From NCBI GenBank assembly GCA_964509475.1, contig CAZDXJ010000003.1:8348-72347 (forward strand): DNA of 64,000 bases. Reading direction: 5' to 3'. The notes beneath the pieces were generated by a model. The model was not told the DNA's origin, made no database searches, and saw nothing but the letters and a program-made list of their open reading frames with translations. This DNA is from CAZDXJ01 sp964509475. Lineage in GTDB: Bacteria > Pseudomonadota > Gammaproteobacteria > Methylococcales > Methylomonadaceae. Made by a program: the position numbers and the translations under genes. This document shows, one piece after another, positions 1 through 7,850 of this stretch (the stretch's first letter is position 1; each line of letters begins with the position of its first letter).

Positions 1-763
1 TAATCGCGGTTTTTGCCAAATCCGGATCATCCAGGTTTTGTTCAATTTTACCGATCAAGGCACTGCCCACAACGACACCATCGGCAAGTTCCGCAACAGC
101 TTTTGCAGTGGCCGCATCCTTGACACCAAAACCCACACACACGGGCAATGCCGTATTTTGCCGAATTTGTTGTATTTTGTCCCGTACATCACCGGTATTC
201 AGATGCGAGGCGCCGGTTACGCCTTTCAAGGAAACATAATAAAGATAACCGCTGCCATAGGCATGCATTTTCTGAATACGTTCAGCCGTGCTGTTTGGCG
301 CCAATAAAAAAATCGGGTCAATGCCGCGTTGTTTTAACAATAGCGTATATTCATCAGCTTCTTCCGGCGGCATATCCACGGTCAACACACCATCGACTTG
401 TACACGCTGCGCCGCATTGGCAAACGCTTCATAGCCCATGCATTCAACCGGATTCAAATAACCCATCAGAACCACGGGTGTCTGCGTGTCCTGTTTTCTG
501 AACTCAGCGGCCATCTGCAAAACCCGGCGCAGGCTCATTTTATGCACTAACGCACGCTCACTCGCCCGTTGAATCACCGGGCCATCGGCCATCGGATCAG
601 AAAACGGCACCCCCAATTCGATAATATCGGCGCCCGCCTTGACCATTTCATGCATCATGGGCACGGTAAAATCAGGAAATGGATCACCGGCACTGATAAA
701 TGGAATTAACGCCTTACGCCCTGATCCGGCAAGTTCATCAAATTTTGCTGTCAACCGGCTCAC
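1..763 (-). CDS. trpA: tryptophan synthase alpha subunit, 3' end outside the window
   Basis: The alpha subunit cleaves indole-3-glycerol phosphate to indole and glyceraldehyde-3-phosphate and channels indole to TrpB. Translating the minus strand from a GTG at 763 gives VSRLTAKFDELAGSGRKALI, followed by PFISAGDP, the usual TrpA N-terminus with the catalytic-Glu loop beginning downstream. About 254 codons are present, so only the last part of a roughly 268-residue protein is missing at the left edge. The GTG overlaps the trpB stop (GTGA), which implies translational coupling and fits the 1:1 complex. GTG rather than ATG is chosen because no ATG lies in the conserved start region. Confidence 0.93.
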   Translation of the reverse strand, partial: MSRLTAKFDELAGSGRKALIPFISAGDPFPDFTVPMMHEMVKAGADIIELGVPFSDPMADGPVIQRASERALVHKMSLRRVLQMAAEFRKQDTQTPVVLMGYLNPVECMGYEAFANAAQRVQVDGVLTVDMPPEEADEYTLLLKQRGIDPIFLLAPNSTAERIQKMHAYGSGYLYYVSLKGVTGASHLNTGDVRDKIQQIRQNTALPVCVGFGVKDAATAKAVAELADGVVVGSALIGKIEQNLDDPDLAKTAI

Positions 764-1980
764 AATTTTATCCCCTCTCGTTGCGCCATGGTATGCATAT
801 CTTTATCGCCCCGGCCCGATAAATTAACGATAATAATTTCATCCGGCCCCATTTTCGGCGCCAGTTTCATCGTATAGGCCAGGGCATGGCTTGATTCCAG
901 GGCCGGAATAATACCCTCCATCCGGGTTAAGGCATGAAAACCCTGCAGGGCTTCATCATCGGTGATATTGACATATTGAGCACGCCCGCTATCTTTCAGC
1001 CAGGCATGTTCGGGACCGACGCCCGGATAATCCAAGCCGGCTGAAATCGAATGCGTTTCGATAATTTCACCATTGGCATCTTCCATCAGATAAGTCCGGT
1101 TACCATGTAAAACACCCGGCCTACCTGCACACAGCGGCGCCGAGTGTCGTCCGGTTTCAATACCATCACCGGCTGCCTCGACACCGTACATTTTGACAGA
1201 TGTATCATCAATAAAGGGATGGAACAGACCAATAGCGTTGGAACCCCCTCCCACACAAGCGACCAGAGCGTCCGGCAGGCGTCCACAGGCCTCTTGCAAC
1301 TGCTGTTTTGCCTCACGACCGATAATAGTCTGAAAATCCCGCACCATCGCAGGATAAGGATGCGGACCCGCCACGGTACCAATAATATAAAACGTATCAT
1401 CGACATGCGTCACCCAATCCCTGAGCGCCTCATTTAATGCATCTTTCAAGGTTTTCGATCCTGAATGCACCGCCACCACATCAGCGCCCAGCAAACGCAT
1501 CCGGTACACATTCAAGGCCTGCCGCTCAACATCGACCGCGCCCATATAAACGACACATTCCAACCCCAGCCTGGCCGCAACGGTCGCTGTTGCCACCCCA
1601 TGCTGGCCGGCGCCGGTTTCGGCGATAATACGTTTTTTCCCCATCCGTTTGGCCAACAAGGCCTGGCCAATGGTATTGTTCACCTTATGGGCACCGGTAT
1701 GATTCAAATCTTCACGCTTCAGATAAATCTGCGCACCACCCAATTCCTTGCTCCAACGCCGGGCATAATACAATGGCGATGGCCGACCGACATAATGTTG
1801 CAAATCGGCATCCAGTTCCGCCATAAACTCCAGATCCTTGATATAACGCTGATAGGCCTGATTCAATTGTTGGATCGGCAACATCAACGTTTCCGCAACA
1901 AAGCGTCCACCATAAGGACCGAAATGGCCATTTTCATCCGGCATATTATAGCCGGTGCCTGATTGATTAATTTCTGTCAC
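760..1980 (-). CDS. trpB: tryptophan synthase beta subunit
   Basis: PLP-dependent beta subunit that joins indole and serine to make tryptophan, acting in the alpha2beta2 complex. The conserved core begins MPDENGHFGPYGGRFVAETL. The PLP lysine lies in HTGAHKVNNTIG (about residue 99), followed by ETGAGQHGVATA, and the glycine-rich phosphate loop CVGGGSNAIG is intact. I favour the GTG at 1980 because GAGG sits 9 nt upstream. An ATG at 1944 (directly MPDEN) and an ATG at 1995 are alternatives. The start overlaps the end of trpF and the stop overlaps trpA, so trpF-trpB-trpA is one tightly coupled unit. Confidence 0.96.
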   Translation of the reverse strand: MTEINQSGTGYNMPDENGHFGPYGGRFVAETLMLPIQQLNQAYQRYIKDLEFMAELDADLQHYVGRPSPLYYARRWSKELGGAQIYLKREDLNHTGAHKVNNTIGQALLAKRMGKKRIIAETGAGQHGVATATVAARLGLECVVYMGAVDVERQALNVYRMRLLGADVVAVHSGSKTLKDALNEALRDWVTHVDDTFYIIGTVAGPHPYPAMVRDFQTIIGREAKQQLQEACGRLPDALVACVGGGSNAIGLFHPFIDDTSVKMYGVEAAGDGIETGRHSAPLCAGRPGVLHGNRTYLMEDANGEIIETHSISAGLDYPGVGPEHAWLKDSGRAQYVNITDDEALQGFHALTRMEGIIPALESSHALAYTMKLAPKMGPDEIIIVNLSGRGDKDMHTMAQREGIKL

Positions 1981-2593
1981 CCTGATAAACCTCATTAATA
2001 AATGCAGCCATTTTTTCAGTGTCTTTTATGCCTTTATCCTGTTCCACGCCACTGCTCACATCAACCGCGTAAGGTTGTACCGTCTGCACCGCCGTTCTGA
2101 CATTGGCGGGACTCAAGCCACCGGCCAAAATAATCGGTAACAAGCTGTGCGCTGGAATTCTGTCCCAATTGAAACGGCTGCCACTACCGCCTTTAACGTC
2201 TGGGTGATAAGCATCCAGCAATAATCCGGCGGCATCATGGTACTGTGTTTCCAAAGCCGGAATATCCACATCGTCCCGCATAGGTACAGCCTTGATGTAG
2301 GGTTTACCAAACTGACGGCAAAAATCTGCTGTTTCATCACCATGGAATTGAAGTAGATCAATCGCAACATGCTCCAATGTTTGTTGAACGGTCTTCGCAC
2401 TCGCATCGACAAACAATGCGACGACCGTAGTGAATGCCGGCAGTGCCCTTGCAATCTCAAGCGCCTGCTTTATCGTGACATGCCGGGGACTTGGTGGATA
2501 AAATACCAAACCTAACGCGTCAACGCCCAAAAAGGCCGCATCAACGGCATCCTGTACACGGGTAAAACCACAAATCTTAACGCGTGTTCGCAT
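1967..2593 (-). CDS. trpF: phosphoribosylanthranilate isomerase
   Basis: TrpF catalyses the Amadori rearrangement of phosphoribosylanthranilate in tryptophan synthesis, as a single TIM barrel. The N-terminus MRTRVKICGFTRVQDA carries the family KICG motif with the catalytic cysteine. The C-terminal phosphate-binding strands are visible (ILAGGLSPANV and AVDVSSGVEQDKGIKD, where the general-acid Asp is expected). About 208 residues is normal for the family. An upstream in-frame GTG at 2653 would add 20 unconserved residues, so the ATG at 2593 is preferred although its Shine-Dalgarno sequence is weak. First gene of the trpF-B-A unit. Confidence 0.95.
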   Translation of the reverse strand: MRTRVKICGFTRVQDAVDAAFLGVDALGLVFYPPSPRHVTIKQALEIARALPAFTTVVALFVDASAKTVQQTLEHVAIDLLQFHGDETADFCRQFGKPYIKAVPMRDDVDIPALETQYHDAAGLLLDAYHPDVKGGSGSRFNWDRIPAHSLLPIILAGGLSPANVRTAVQTVQPYAVDVSSGVEQDKGIKDTEKMAAFINEVYQGDRN

Positions 2594-2674
2594 AACTGAT
2601 ACAGTGAAATTTAGACTGAAACTTTCTAGGATATCATAAAATAACGTCTTCACAACGAAATTAAACGGCCAGAC

Positions 2675-3067
2675 TTATGGATGCCGCCCATCATCCAACA
2701 CAGATTTCGCTTCCTCGATTGACTTTTCGCACATTTCTATGGAATTTTTTACTTCGCGCTTAAAGACAAATCCTGTTTCCAGACCATCGCGTTCCCTGAC
2801 CGCATATTCGTTAAGCAACTTACATGCAGCCTGTAAGTTTTGCTCAGCCCGCAAAAGTTGCGAATATTTTTCTTCATCGACATCTTCTTCGGACATCATT
2901 AAAATTTCACTGGTCATCTTGTTCTGACGGCGAAAAACATCTTCCGCATGCCCACTGAATGAAAAAGTACTATCCCAATATTGAGACGGCGAGGAAATGG
3001 CGCAACCCATCGACATAAGCAGAAAATCCATCCACAATAGATGGGCAAAGAAGCGCACAATTAACAT
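2675..3067 (-). CDS. hypothetical small protein, possible lipoprotein
   Basis: I do not recognise this 130-residue product. It begins with a short basic/hydrophobic stretch (MLIVRFFAHLLWMDFLLMSM) ending at GC, which could be a weak lipobox with Cys22 as the lipidated residue; the -3 position is Ser rather than Leu, so this is uncertain. The mature part is charged and predicted mostly helical, with Glu/Lys-rich segments such as KREVKNSIEMCEKSIEEAKS that look like a short coiled coil. It lies just upstream of trpF on the same strand (about 80 bp) but has no evident link to tryptophan synthesis. A second in-frame ATG at residue 13 would give a shorter signal-like segment. Confidence 0.55.
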   Translation of the reverse strand: MLIVRFFAHLLWMDFLLMSMGCAISSPSQYWDSTFSFSGHAEDVFRRQNKMTSEILMMSEEDVDEEKYSQLLRAEQNLQAACKLLNEYAVRERDGLETGFVFKREVKNSIEMCEKSIEEAKSVLDDGRHP

Positions 3068-3152
3068 AAACTATTGGGCTTGGTGATATGGTCATTGCTT
3101 CAAACAGAGGCTTTCATTATACAAGCTGCTGGAGAAAAAGGGATGATTTTAG

Positions 3153-3210
3153 GTAACGACTCACCCCTCTTACTTTTTAGGTGCGGTGCAGGGGTATTGA
3201 TTTATCAACT
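3153..3210. repeat. dispersed inverted-repeat element family 1, left-end fragment
   Basis: The stretch starts GTAACGACTCACCCCTCT, continues with GGTGCAGGGGTATTGATT and then ATCAAC. It matches the left end of the fuller copies at 5606-5790 and 10485-10634 (GACTCAC..CCTCTGAAAAG..GGTGCAGG..TTGATTTATCA). The right half is not clearly conserved here, so this looks like a degenerate or truncated copy in the gap between two divergent genes. Confidence 0.5.
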
Positions 3211-3294
3211 TGTCTGCAACATGACGTTGCCGCCATTTACCTGATCAGCACAACACTGAAGCCATGTTGCAAGAATAACGCAAAGAAAATTTAG

Positions 3295-4041
3295 ATGAAA
3301 ATATCCTTTGAAATCGTACCGAGAAATGAAACCGCTTTTAAACAGCAGTATGAATTCGCCTCATCGCTTGGACAAGCAATTCAAATAATTAATGTACCCG
3401 ATATACAACGATTCAAAATCAGAAGCTGGGAAACCGGTAAATTTGTGAACAGAAACAAACATCTGTTCATCCCCCATTTCAGAGCGATCGACTTTGAAAT
3501 CAAATCAGGGATTATTTTCCAGATTATCGAGCAATACCAGCTCGACCAAATTTTGCTGGTTACAGGCGACCCACCAACCGATATAAATCATACCTTTTAT
3601 AACACCAACGTTATTGATTTAATTAAAGCGGTTAAACAGCGCTTCCCGAAAATCAACATCTTCGCCGGTTTCGATCCTCACCGGAGTGGTTTACAGGATG
3701 AATATAATTATATTATGCACAAAGCTGACGCCGGAGCTTCAGGTTTTTTTTCGCAACCGTTTTTTGATATCCGGCTTATCGAAATTTATGCCGGGCATAT
3801 GCAAAACCTGGAAATATTTATCGGTTTAAGTCCGATTACGACAGATGCTTCAATGCACTATTGGCAAGTCAAAAACAAGGTCCAGTTTCCCGTGGATTTC
3901 AAAGCAGAATATCAATGGAATATTGACTTTGCCAACCGCGTCATCGATATGGCGCGCTATTATGGATTGAATATTTATTTTATGCCGATCAAAATTGATT
4001 TGAACAAATATTTTGCCGATATCAATTTACAGGCCAATTAA
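3295..4041 (+). CDS. methylenetetrahydrofolate reductase-like protein
   Basis: A 248-residue single-domain protein resembling the MetF TIM barrel. It opens with MKISFEIVPR (MetF proteins have a similar SFEFFPP-type strand with the catalytic Glu), carries LLVTGDPPTD where MetF has the GDPP loop, then IFAGFDPHRSG, GASGFFSQPFFD (MetF: GADFxITQxFFD) and a last strand YGLNIYFMPI. It is shorter than canonical MetF (about 290) and divergent at the flavin loops, so the substrate could be a folate, H4MPT or other C1 carrier, or it may not be an enzyme of that exact type. It stands alone, divergent from the lipoprotein-like gene and convergent with purB. The Shine-Dalgarno sequence is weak. Confidence 0.72.
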   Translation: MKISFEIVPRNETAFKQQYEFASSLGQAIQIINVPDIQRFKIRSWETGKFVNRNKHLFIPHFRAIDFEIKSGIIFQIIEQYQLDQILLVTGDPPTDINHTFYNTNVIDLIKAVKQRFPKINIFAGFDPHRSGLQDEYNYIMHKADAGASGFFSQPFFDIRLIEIYAGHMQNLEIFIGLSPITTDASMHYWQVKNKVQFPVDFKAEYQWNIDFANRVIDMARYYGLNIYFMPIKIDLNKYFADINLQAN

Positions 4042-4048
4042 ATTGACA

Positions 4049-4079
4049 CAAAAAAAGGCTATGCCATGCTGCATAGCCT
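4049..4079 (-). terminator. Rho-independent terminator for purB
   Basis: Read on the minus strand, AGGCTATGC pairs perfectly with GCATAGCCT across a 6-nt loop and is followed by an uninterrupted run of T. It lies about 120 bp past the purB stop. The plus-strand MTHFR-like gene ends just beside it, but on that strand no T run follows. Confidence 0.8.
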
Positions 4080-4111
4080 AAGTAAGTCGTCTACAAAATA
4101 ATTGTTACACT

Positions 4112-4155
4112 TCGAGGGAGGTGAAGTTATGCTTAACAATTGTGTGAAATTTTAA
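4112..4155 (+). other. perfect Shine-Dalgarno plus 8-codon mini-ORF
   Basis: GGGAGGTGA, a complete match to the anti-Shine-Dalgarno region, is followed 7 nt after GGAGG by ATG (4129) and an eight-codon frame MLNNCVKF ending in TAA at 4155. It sits between the purB terminator hairpin and the end of purB and leads into no longer frame. It could be a leader peptide, a fossil or chance. Nothing shows that it is translated. Confidence 0.3.
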
Positions 4156-4195
4156 CACAGGATTTTCAAAAAACAATAATGATTTGTTCACATTT

Positions 4196-5560
4196 TTAAA
4201 TCTTTTTGACCAACTCAGCGGCATAGCCGGTGTAATCGCGCGGCGTCAGCTGCAACAAAGCATTTTTCGCGGCATCGGGTATTGCCAGATTACGGATAAA
4301 AACCTGCATCTCCTGCGCACTGATCCGTTGTCCCCGGGTTAGATCTTTCAACTTTTCGTAAGGCTTTTCAATACCATAACGCCGCATAACGGTTTGAATC
4401 GCTTCGCCTAATACCTCCCAGTTCTCTTCCAGATCAGCCTCAATGGCATCATTGTTGAGCTGAAGTTTAGCCAACCCTTTCATCGTTGCCTGCAAAGCGA
4501 TGCTGGTATGAGCGATACCCACACCAATATTTCTGAGTACCGTTGAATCCGTCAAATCCCGCTGCCAGCGCGATACCGGCAACTTGGTCGCCAAATGCGC
4601 AAAAACGGCATTGGCCAGCCCCAGATTACCTTCGGAATTTTCAAAATCAATCGGGTTGACTTTATGCGGCATGGTTGAAGAACCAACCTCACCGGCAATC
4701 GTTTTTTGCCGGAAATAGCCCAATGCAATATAACCCCAAACATCGCGGTTAAAATCCAGCAAGACCGTGTTAAACCGTGACAAAGTATTGAAATACTCCG
4801 CCATATAATCGTGTGGTTCAATTTGTGTGGTCAACACATTCCAGACCAAACCCAATGATTCCACGAACATCTGACCGAAAACCGGCCAGTCCACTTCAGG
4901 ATAAGCGATACTGTGCGCATTATAATTACCCACGGCGCCGTTGATCTTGCCCAACAAATCAATGTTTGCAAACTGATCTCTTTGACGTTGCAGGCGCATG
5001 ACCGTATTGGCAAATTCCTTACCGATTGTTGTTGGACTGGCTGGCTGACCATGGGTCCGGGACAACATAGGCTGCTGCGCCGTATCGTAGGCAATAGACC
5101 GGATGGCCGCGATACAATCATCCATCTGGGTGATGATAAGACTCCGGCCCGCTTTTAACATCAAGGCATAGGCCAGGTTGTTGATATCTTCCGAAGTACA
5201 GGCAAAATGAAAAAATTCACTGATATTTTCCAGCTCTGCCAAACCGGTGATTTTTTCCTTTAAAAAATATTCAACGGCTTTCACATCATGATTCGTGGTT
5301 CTCTCAATTACCTTGACCCGCTCGGCATCGGCTTCGGAAAATTCATCAATGACTCGATCCAAGCATTGACAAGCCTTATTACTTAATTCGGCAACCTCGG
5401 TAATTTCCTTTTGAGCCGCCAGCGCCTGCAACCAACGCACTTCAACGACAACCCGAAAACGGATCAAACCGTATTCACTAAAAACCGGGCGCAACCGATC
5501 AACCTTACCGGCATAACGGCCATCAATTGGAGAAATAGCGGTCAATGCAAAATTTGTCAT
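4196..5560 (-). CDS. purB: adenylosuccinate lyase
   Basis: PurB acts twice in purine synthesis: it splits SAICAR to AICAR plus fumarate, and adenylosuccinate to AMP plus fumarate. The protein (454 residues from the ATG at 5560) matches the gammaproteobacterial form, beginning MTNFALTAISPIDGRYAGK. It shows the TSEDINN loop near residue 122, SRTHGQPASPTT near 168 with the catalytic His, and the fumarate-lyase signature GEVGSSTMPHKVNPIDFEN near 290. A TTG two codons upstream is in frame, but the ATG has the better spacing from an AGAG box. Single gene, followed by a clear terminator. Confidence 0.97.
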   Translation of the reverse strand: MTNFALTAISPIDGRYAGKVDRLRPVFSEYGLIRFRVVVEVRWLQALAAQKEITEVAELSNKACQCLDRVIDEFSEADAERVKVIERTTNHDVKAVEYFLKEKITGLAELENISEFFHFACTSEDINNLAYALMLKAGRSLIITQMDDCIAAIRSIAYDTAQQPMLSRTHGQPASPTTIGKEFANTVMRLQRQRDQFANIDLLGKINGAVGNYNAHSIAYPEVDWPVFGQMFVESLGLVWNVLTTQIEPHDYMAEYFNTLSRFNTVLLDFNRDVWGYIALGYFRQKTIAGEVGSSTMPHKVNPIDFENSEGNLGLANAVFAHLATKLPVSRWQRDLTDSTVLRNIGVGIAHTSIALQATMKGLAKLQLNNDAIEADLEENWEVLGEAIQTVMRRYGIEKPYEKLKDLTRGQRISAQEMQVFIRNLAIPDAAKNALLQLTPRDYTGYAAELVKKI

Positions 5561-5605
5561 GTTCAATCTCTGTTGTTCACTTCATGTAAAAAATTAAATT
5601 CAACG

Positions 5606-5790
5606 GTATCGACTCACTCCCCTCTGAAAAGCCGGTGCAGGTTGTTGATTTATCAGACTTGCCCAGCCCTTCCACGGAAGAGCTGGGCTTGCATAACCTG
5701 GGATGTTATGCCGAACGACAGCGATGTATGCACGTGTCCTGATCAATCAATGACCTGCGCCGGCGACAACACAACCGGGTGAGTCGTTAC
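5606..5790. repeat. dispersed inverted-repeat element family 1, full copy
   Basis: About 185 bp with imperfect terminal inverted repeats. The left end reads ATCGACTCACTCCCCTCT then GCCGGTGCAGGTTGTTGATT. The right end, reverse-complemented, reads GTAACGACTCACCCGGTTGT then GCCGGCGCAGGTCATTGATT. The interior holds a hairpin (GCCCAGC paired with GCTGGGC) and the string GGGATGTTATGC, also seen in the copy at 10485-10634. It ends 2 bp from the mnmA stop. It codes for nothing recognisable and behaves like a MITE. Confidence 0.75.
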
Positions 5791-5792
5791 AT

Positions 5793-6887
5793 TCAACGAT
5801 TGTAAGCCTTTTCGATAACCCCACCACCCAAACAGCGCTCATCATCATAAAATACCACCGACTGACCGGGTGTTATGGCACGTTGTGCTTGTTGAAAATA
5901 AACCCGGCAACGGTTATTTTCCAAAAGTTCCAGCCGGCAAGCCTGATCCGCTTGCCGATAACGCGTTTTGGCCGCACAATCCCGGACTTTGCCCGGCCCA
6001 TGCCCACGCACCCAATCCAGTTGATTGGCTTCCAAAGTATCGTGCAGCAGCAAAGGATGGTCATGCCCCTGACCCACAATCAGACGATTGTTTTGTAAAT
6101 CTTTTTGCAGTACAAACCAGGGTTCCTCACTGGCTCCCTGCACCCCGCCGATCCCCAGACCTTGACGCTGGCCCAATGTGTAATACATCAGCCCCTGATG
6201 ACGGCCTATGCAGCGGCCTTCCGGAGTATACATTTCACCCAGCTGAGTGGGCAGATAGCGTTGTAAAAATTCCTTGAACTTGCGCTCGCCGATAAAACAA
6301 ATACCGGTGCTGTCCTTTTTTTGATAATTGCCAAAACCGGCCTGTTTAGCCAGTTCACGCACCTGGGATTTATGCAAATGACCGATGGGAAACAAAGTCC
6401 GGGCCAATTGTTCCTGTCCCAGGGTATAGAGAAAATAACTTTGCTCTTTGCTTGGGTCCAGGCCTTTCAACAAAAAATACTCACCTTGTGTAAATTGCAC
6501 CCGGGCGTGATGTCCGGTAGCGATATAATCCGCCCCTAAACTCATCGCATAATTCAGGAAGGCCTTGAATTTTACATGCTTGTTGCACAGAATATCCGGA
6601 TTCGGAGTTCGGCCCAGCTTGAATTCCGCCAGAAAAATTTCAAACACCTCATCCCAATACTCGGCGGCAAAATTAACAGTTTTCAGAACAATCCCCAGCC
6701 GATCACAAACCTGTTGGGCATCCTCCAAATCCTGCATGGCTGTACAATATTCCGTGCCATCGTCTTCTTCCCAGTTTTTCATGAACAGCGCCGAAACCTG
6801 ATGGCCTTGCTCCAACAATTTCAATGCGGTAACCGCAGAATCAACACCACCGGACATACCGACAATAATTTTCTTACTCATTGACAT
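5793..6887 (-). CDS. mnmA: tRNA 2-thiouridine(34) synthase MnmA
   Basis: MnmA activates U34 of Lys, Glu and Gln tRNAs with ATP and transfers sulfur from the Tus relay. The N-terminal PP-loop is IIVGMSGGVDSAVTALKLLE. The catalytic cysteine region CNKHVKFKAFL follows at about residue 100, and the second catalytic cysteine is in KDSTGICFIGERKFKEFL near residue 195. The C-terminal beta-barrel is complete (SVVFYDDERCLGGGVI). The start at 6887 (MSMSKK) overlaps the nudJ stop as TGATG, showing coupling; the next ATG (6881) is equally possible. The 364-residue length is typical. Confidence 0.96.
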   Translation of the reverse strand: MSMSKKIIVGMSGGVDSAVTALKLLEQGHQVSALFMKNWEEDDGTEYCTAMQDLEDAQQVCDRLGIVLKTVNFAAEYWDEVFEIFLAEFKLGRTPNPDILCNKHVKFKAFLNYAMSLGADYIATGHHARVQFTQGEYFLLKGLDPSKEQSYFLYTLGQEQLARTLFPIGHLHKSQVRELAKQAGFGNYQKKDSTGICFIGERKFKEFLQRYLPTQLGEMYTPEGRCIGRHQGLMYYTLGQRQGLGIGGVQGASEEPWFVLQKDLQNNRLIVGQGHDHPLLLHDTLEANQLDWVRGHGPGKVRDCAAKTRYRQADQACRLELLENNRCRVYFQQAQRAITPGQSVVFYDDERCLGGGVIEKAYNR

Positions 6888-7336
6888 CAAGAAATAAAGG
6901 ATTGCAACAAAGATAAAGGATAGCGTTCTCCGGCCTGATAACATTCGATGCCTTTCAATACCAACGGACTTCGCAGCCGCGTGCTGCGTGTGATTATCTC
7001 GTCCCGGGACAGCCAGTGGGCGGCGATAATACCTTCGTCCAACGCTTGTTCAGGATTATGTGAATGACAGGAACCGGCAAAACAGACCCGCAAAAAACTG
7101 GGCGCCGAGGGTTCTCGCCGCCAGAGTTGTACAGCGACAATATACTCCGGTTCAAACAACCAGGCGGTTTCCTCATGGACTTCACGTTTAACGGCAGCAA
7201 TCAAATCTTCACCGTTTTCCAAATGTCCGGCCGGTTGGTTAAAAGCAATGCCATTGGCAGTTTGTTCTTCGACAAGCAGAAAACGTTTGTGCCGCTCGAT
7301 GACGGCAGCAACGGTAACATGCGGTTTCCAGACCAT
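6887..7336 (-). CDS. nudJ: NUDIX phosphatase NudJ-like
   Basis: The 149-residue protein aligns by eye with E. coli NudJ along its length: MVWKPHVTVAAVIERHKRFL, then FNQPAGHLENGEDL, and the C-terminal LRSPLVLKGIECYQAGERYP. NudJ hydrolyses thiamine pyrophosphate precursors and nucleoside di/triphosphates, and in many gammaproteobacteria its gene precedes mnmA as here. The NUDIX box reads GHLENGEDLIAAVKREVHEE and then TAW: the metal-binding REVHEE is kept, but the usual Gly after EEx is Ala. Translation is coupled to mnmA through TGATG. Confidence 0.9.
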   Translation of the reverse strand: MVWKPHVTVAAVIERHKRFLLVEEQTANGIAFNQPAGHLENGEDLIAAVKREVHEETAWLFEPEYIVAVQLWRREPSAPSFLRVCFAGSCHSHNPEQALDEGIIAAHWLSRDEIITRSTRLRSPLVLKGIECYQAGERYPLSLLQSFIS

Positions 7337-7455
7337 GTTAAAGGACTCTTGTTAAAAGGCGTGTAGTTTACTTTATTTTAAAGAATTGATGTTGAAAAGA
7401 AATTTTATTGGTAGTATATGGTCAATAAAAATATTGATAGAGTAAGCATTCTGGC

Positions 7456-7484
7456 TTGAAATCATGTGTTTTTCACTCTATGTT
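7456..7484 (+). promoter_or_regulatory. candidate sigma-70 promoter of clpS-clpA
   Basis: TTGAAA at 7456-7461 and TATGTT at 7479-7484 are separated by 17 bp, in an AT-rich gap 30 bp before the clpS start. It was recognised by eye. A second weaker TTGATA box lies further upstream. Confidence 0.4.
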
Positions 7485-7513
7485 TAACTAAAGAAATTTA
7501 TTTAAAAATCGCT

Positions 7514-7837
7514 ATGGCAGATGTAAATCCTTTCAAAGACAGTGACAGTGGATTGGCATTGCAAGAGGCCAAACCCAAATTAAAAAAACCACCGTTATAC
7601 AAAGTTGTTTTATTGAATGATGATTTCACCCCAATGGGCTTTGTCGTTGACATTTTGGTCAATTATTTTTCAATGAGCGAAGAGAAAGCGACCCAGATCA
7701 TGTTGCAGGTTCACACCCAAGGGGTTGGCGTTTGCGGTGTATTTTCCAAGGATGTCGCCGAAACCAAGGTTGAAATTGTCAATCACTACGCCAGAGAACA
7801 TCAACATCCATTAATGTGTACGATGGAAGAAGCCTGA
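7514..7837 (+). CDS. clpS: ATP-dependent Clp protease adaptor ClpS
   Basis: ClpS delivers N-degron substrates to ClpAP. After a disordered N-terminus (MADVNPFKDSDSG) the core KPPLYKVVLLNDDFTPMGFV carries the NDD(F/Y)TPM element that forms the N-degron pocket, followed by MLQVHTQGVGVCGVF and KVEIVNHYARE, which make the ClpA-binding face. The 107-residue length is standard. An upstream in-frame ATG (7466) would add unconserved residues and overlaps the candidate promoter, so 7514 is chosen. clpA follows after 13 bp. Confidence 0.96.
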   Translation: MADVNPFKDSDSGLALQEAKPKLKKPPLYKVVLLNDDFTPMGFVVDILVNYFSMSEEKATQIMLQVHTQGVGVCGVFSKDVAETKVEIVNHYAREHQHPLMCTMEEA

Positions 7838-7850
7838 GCTTGAGGACAAT

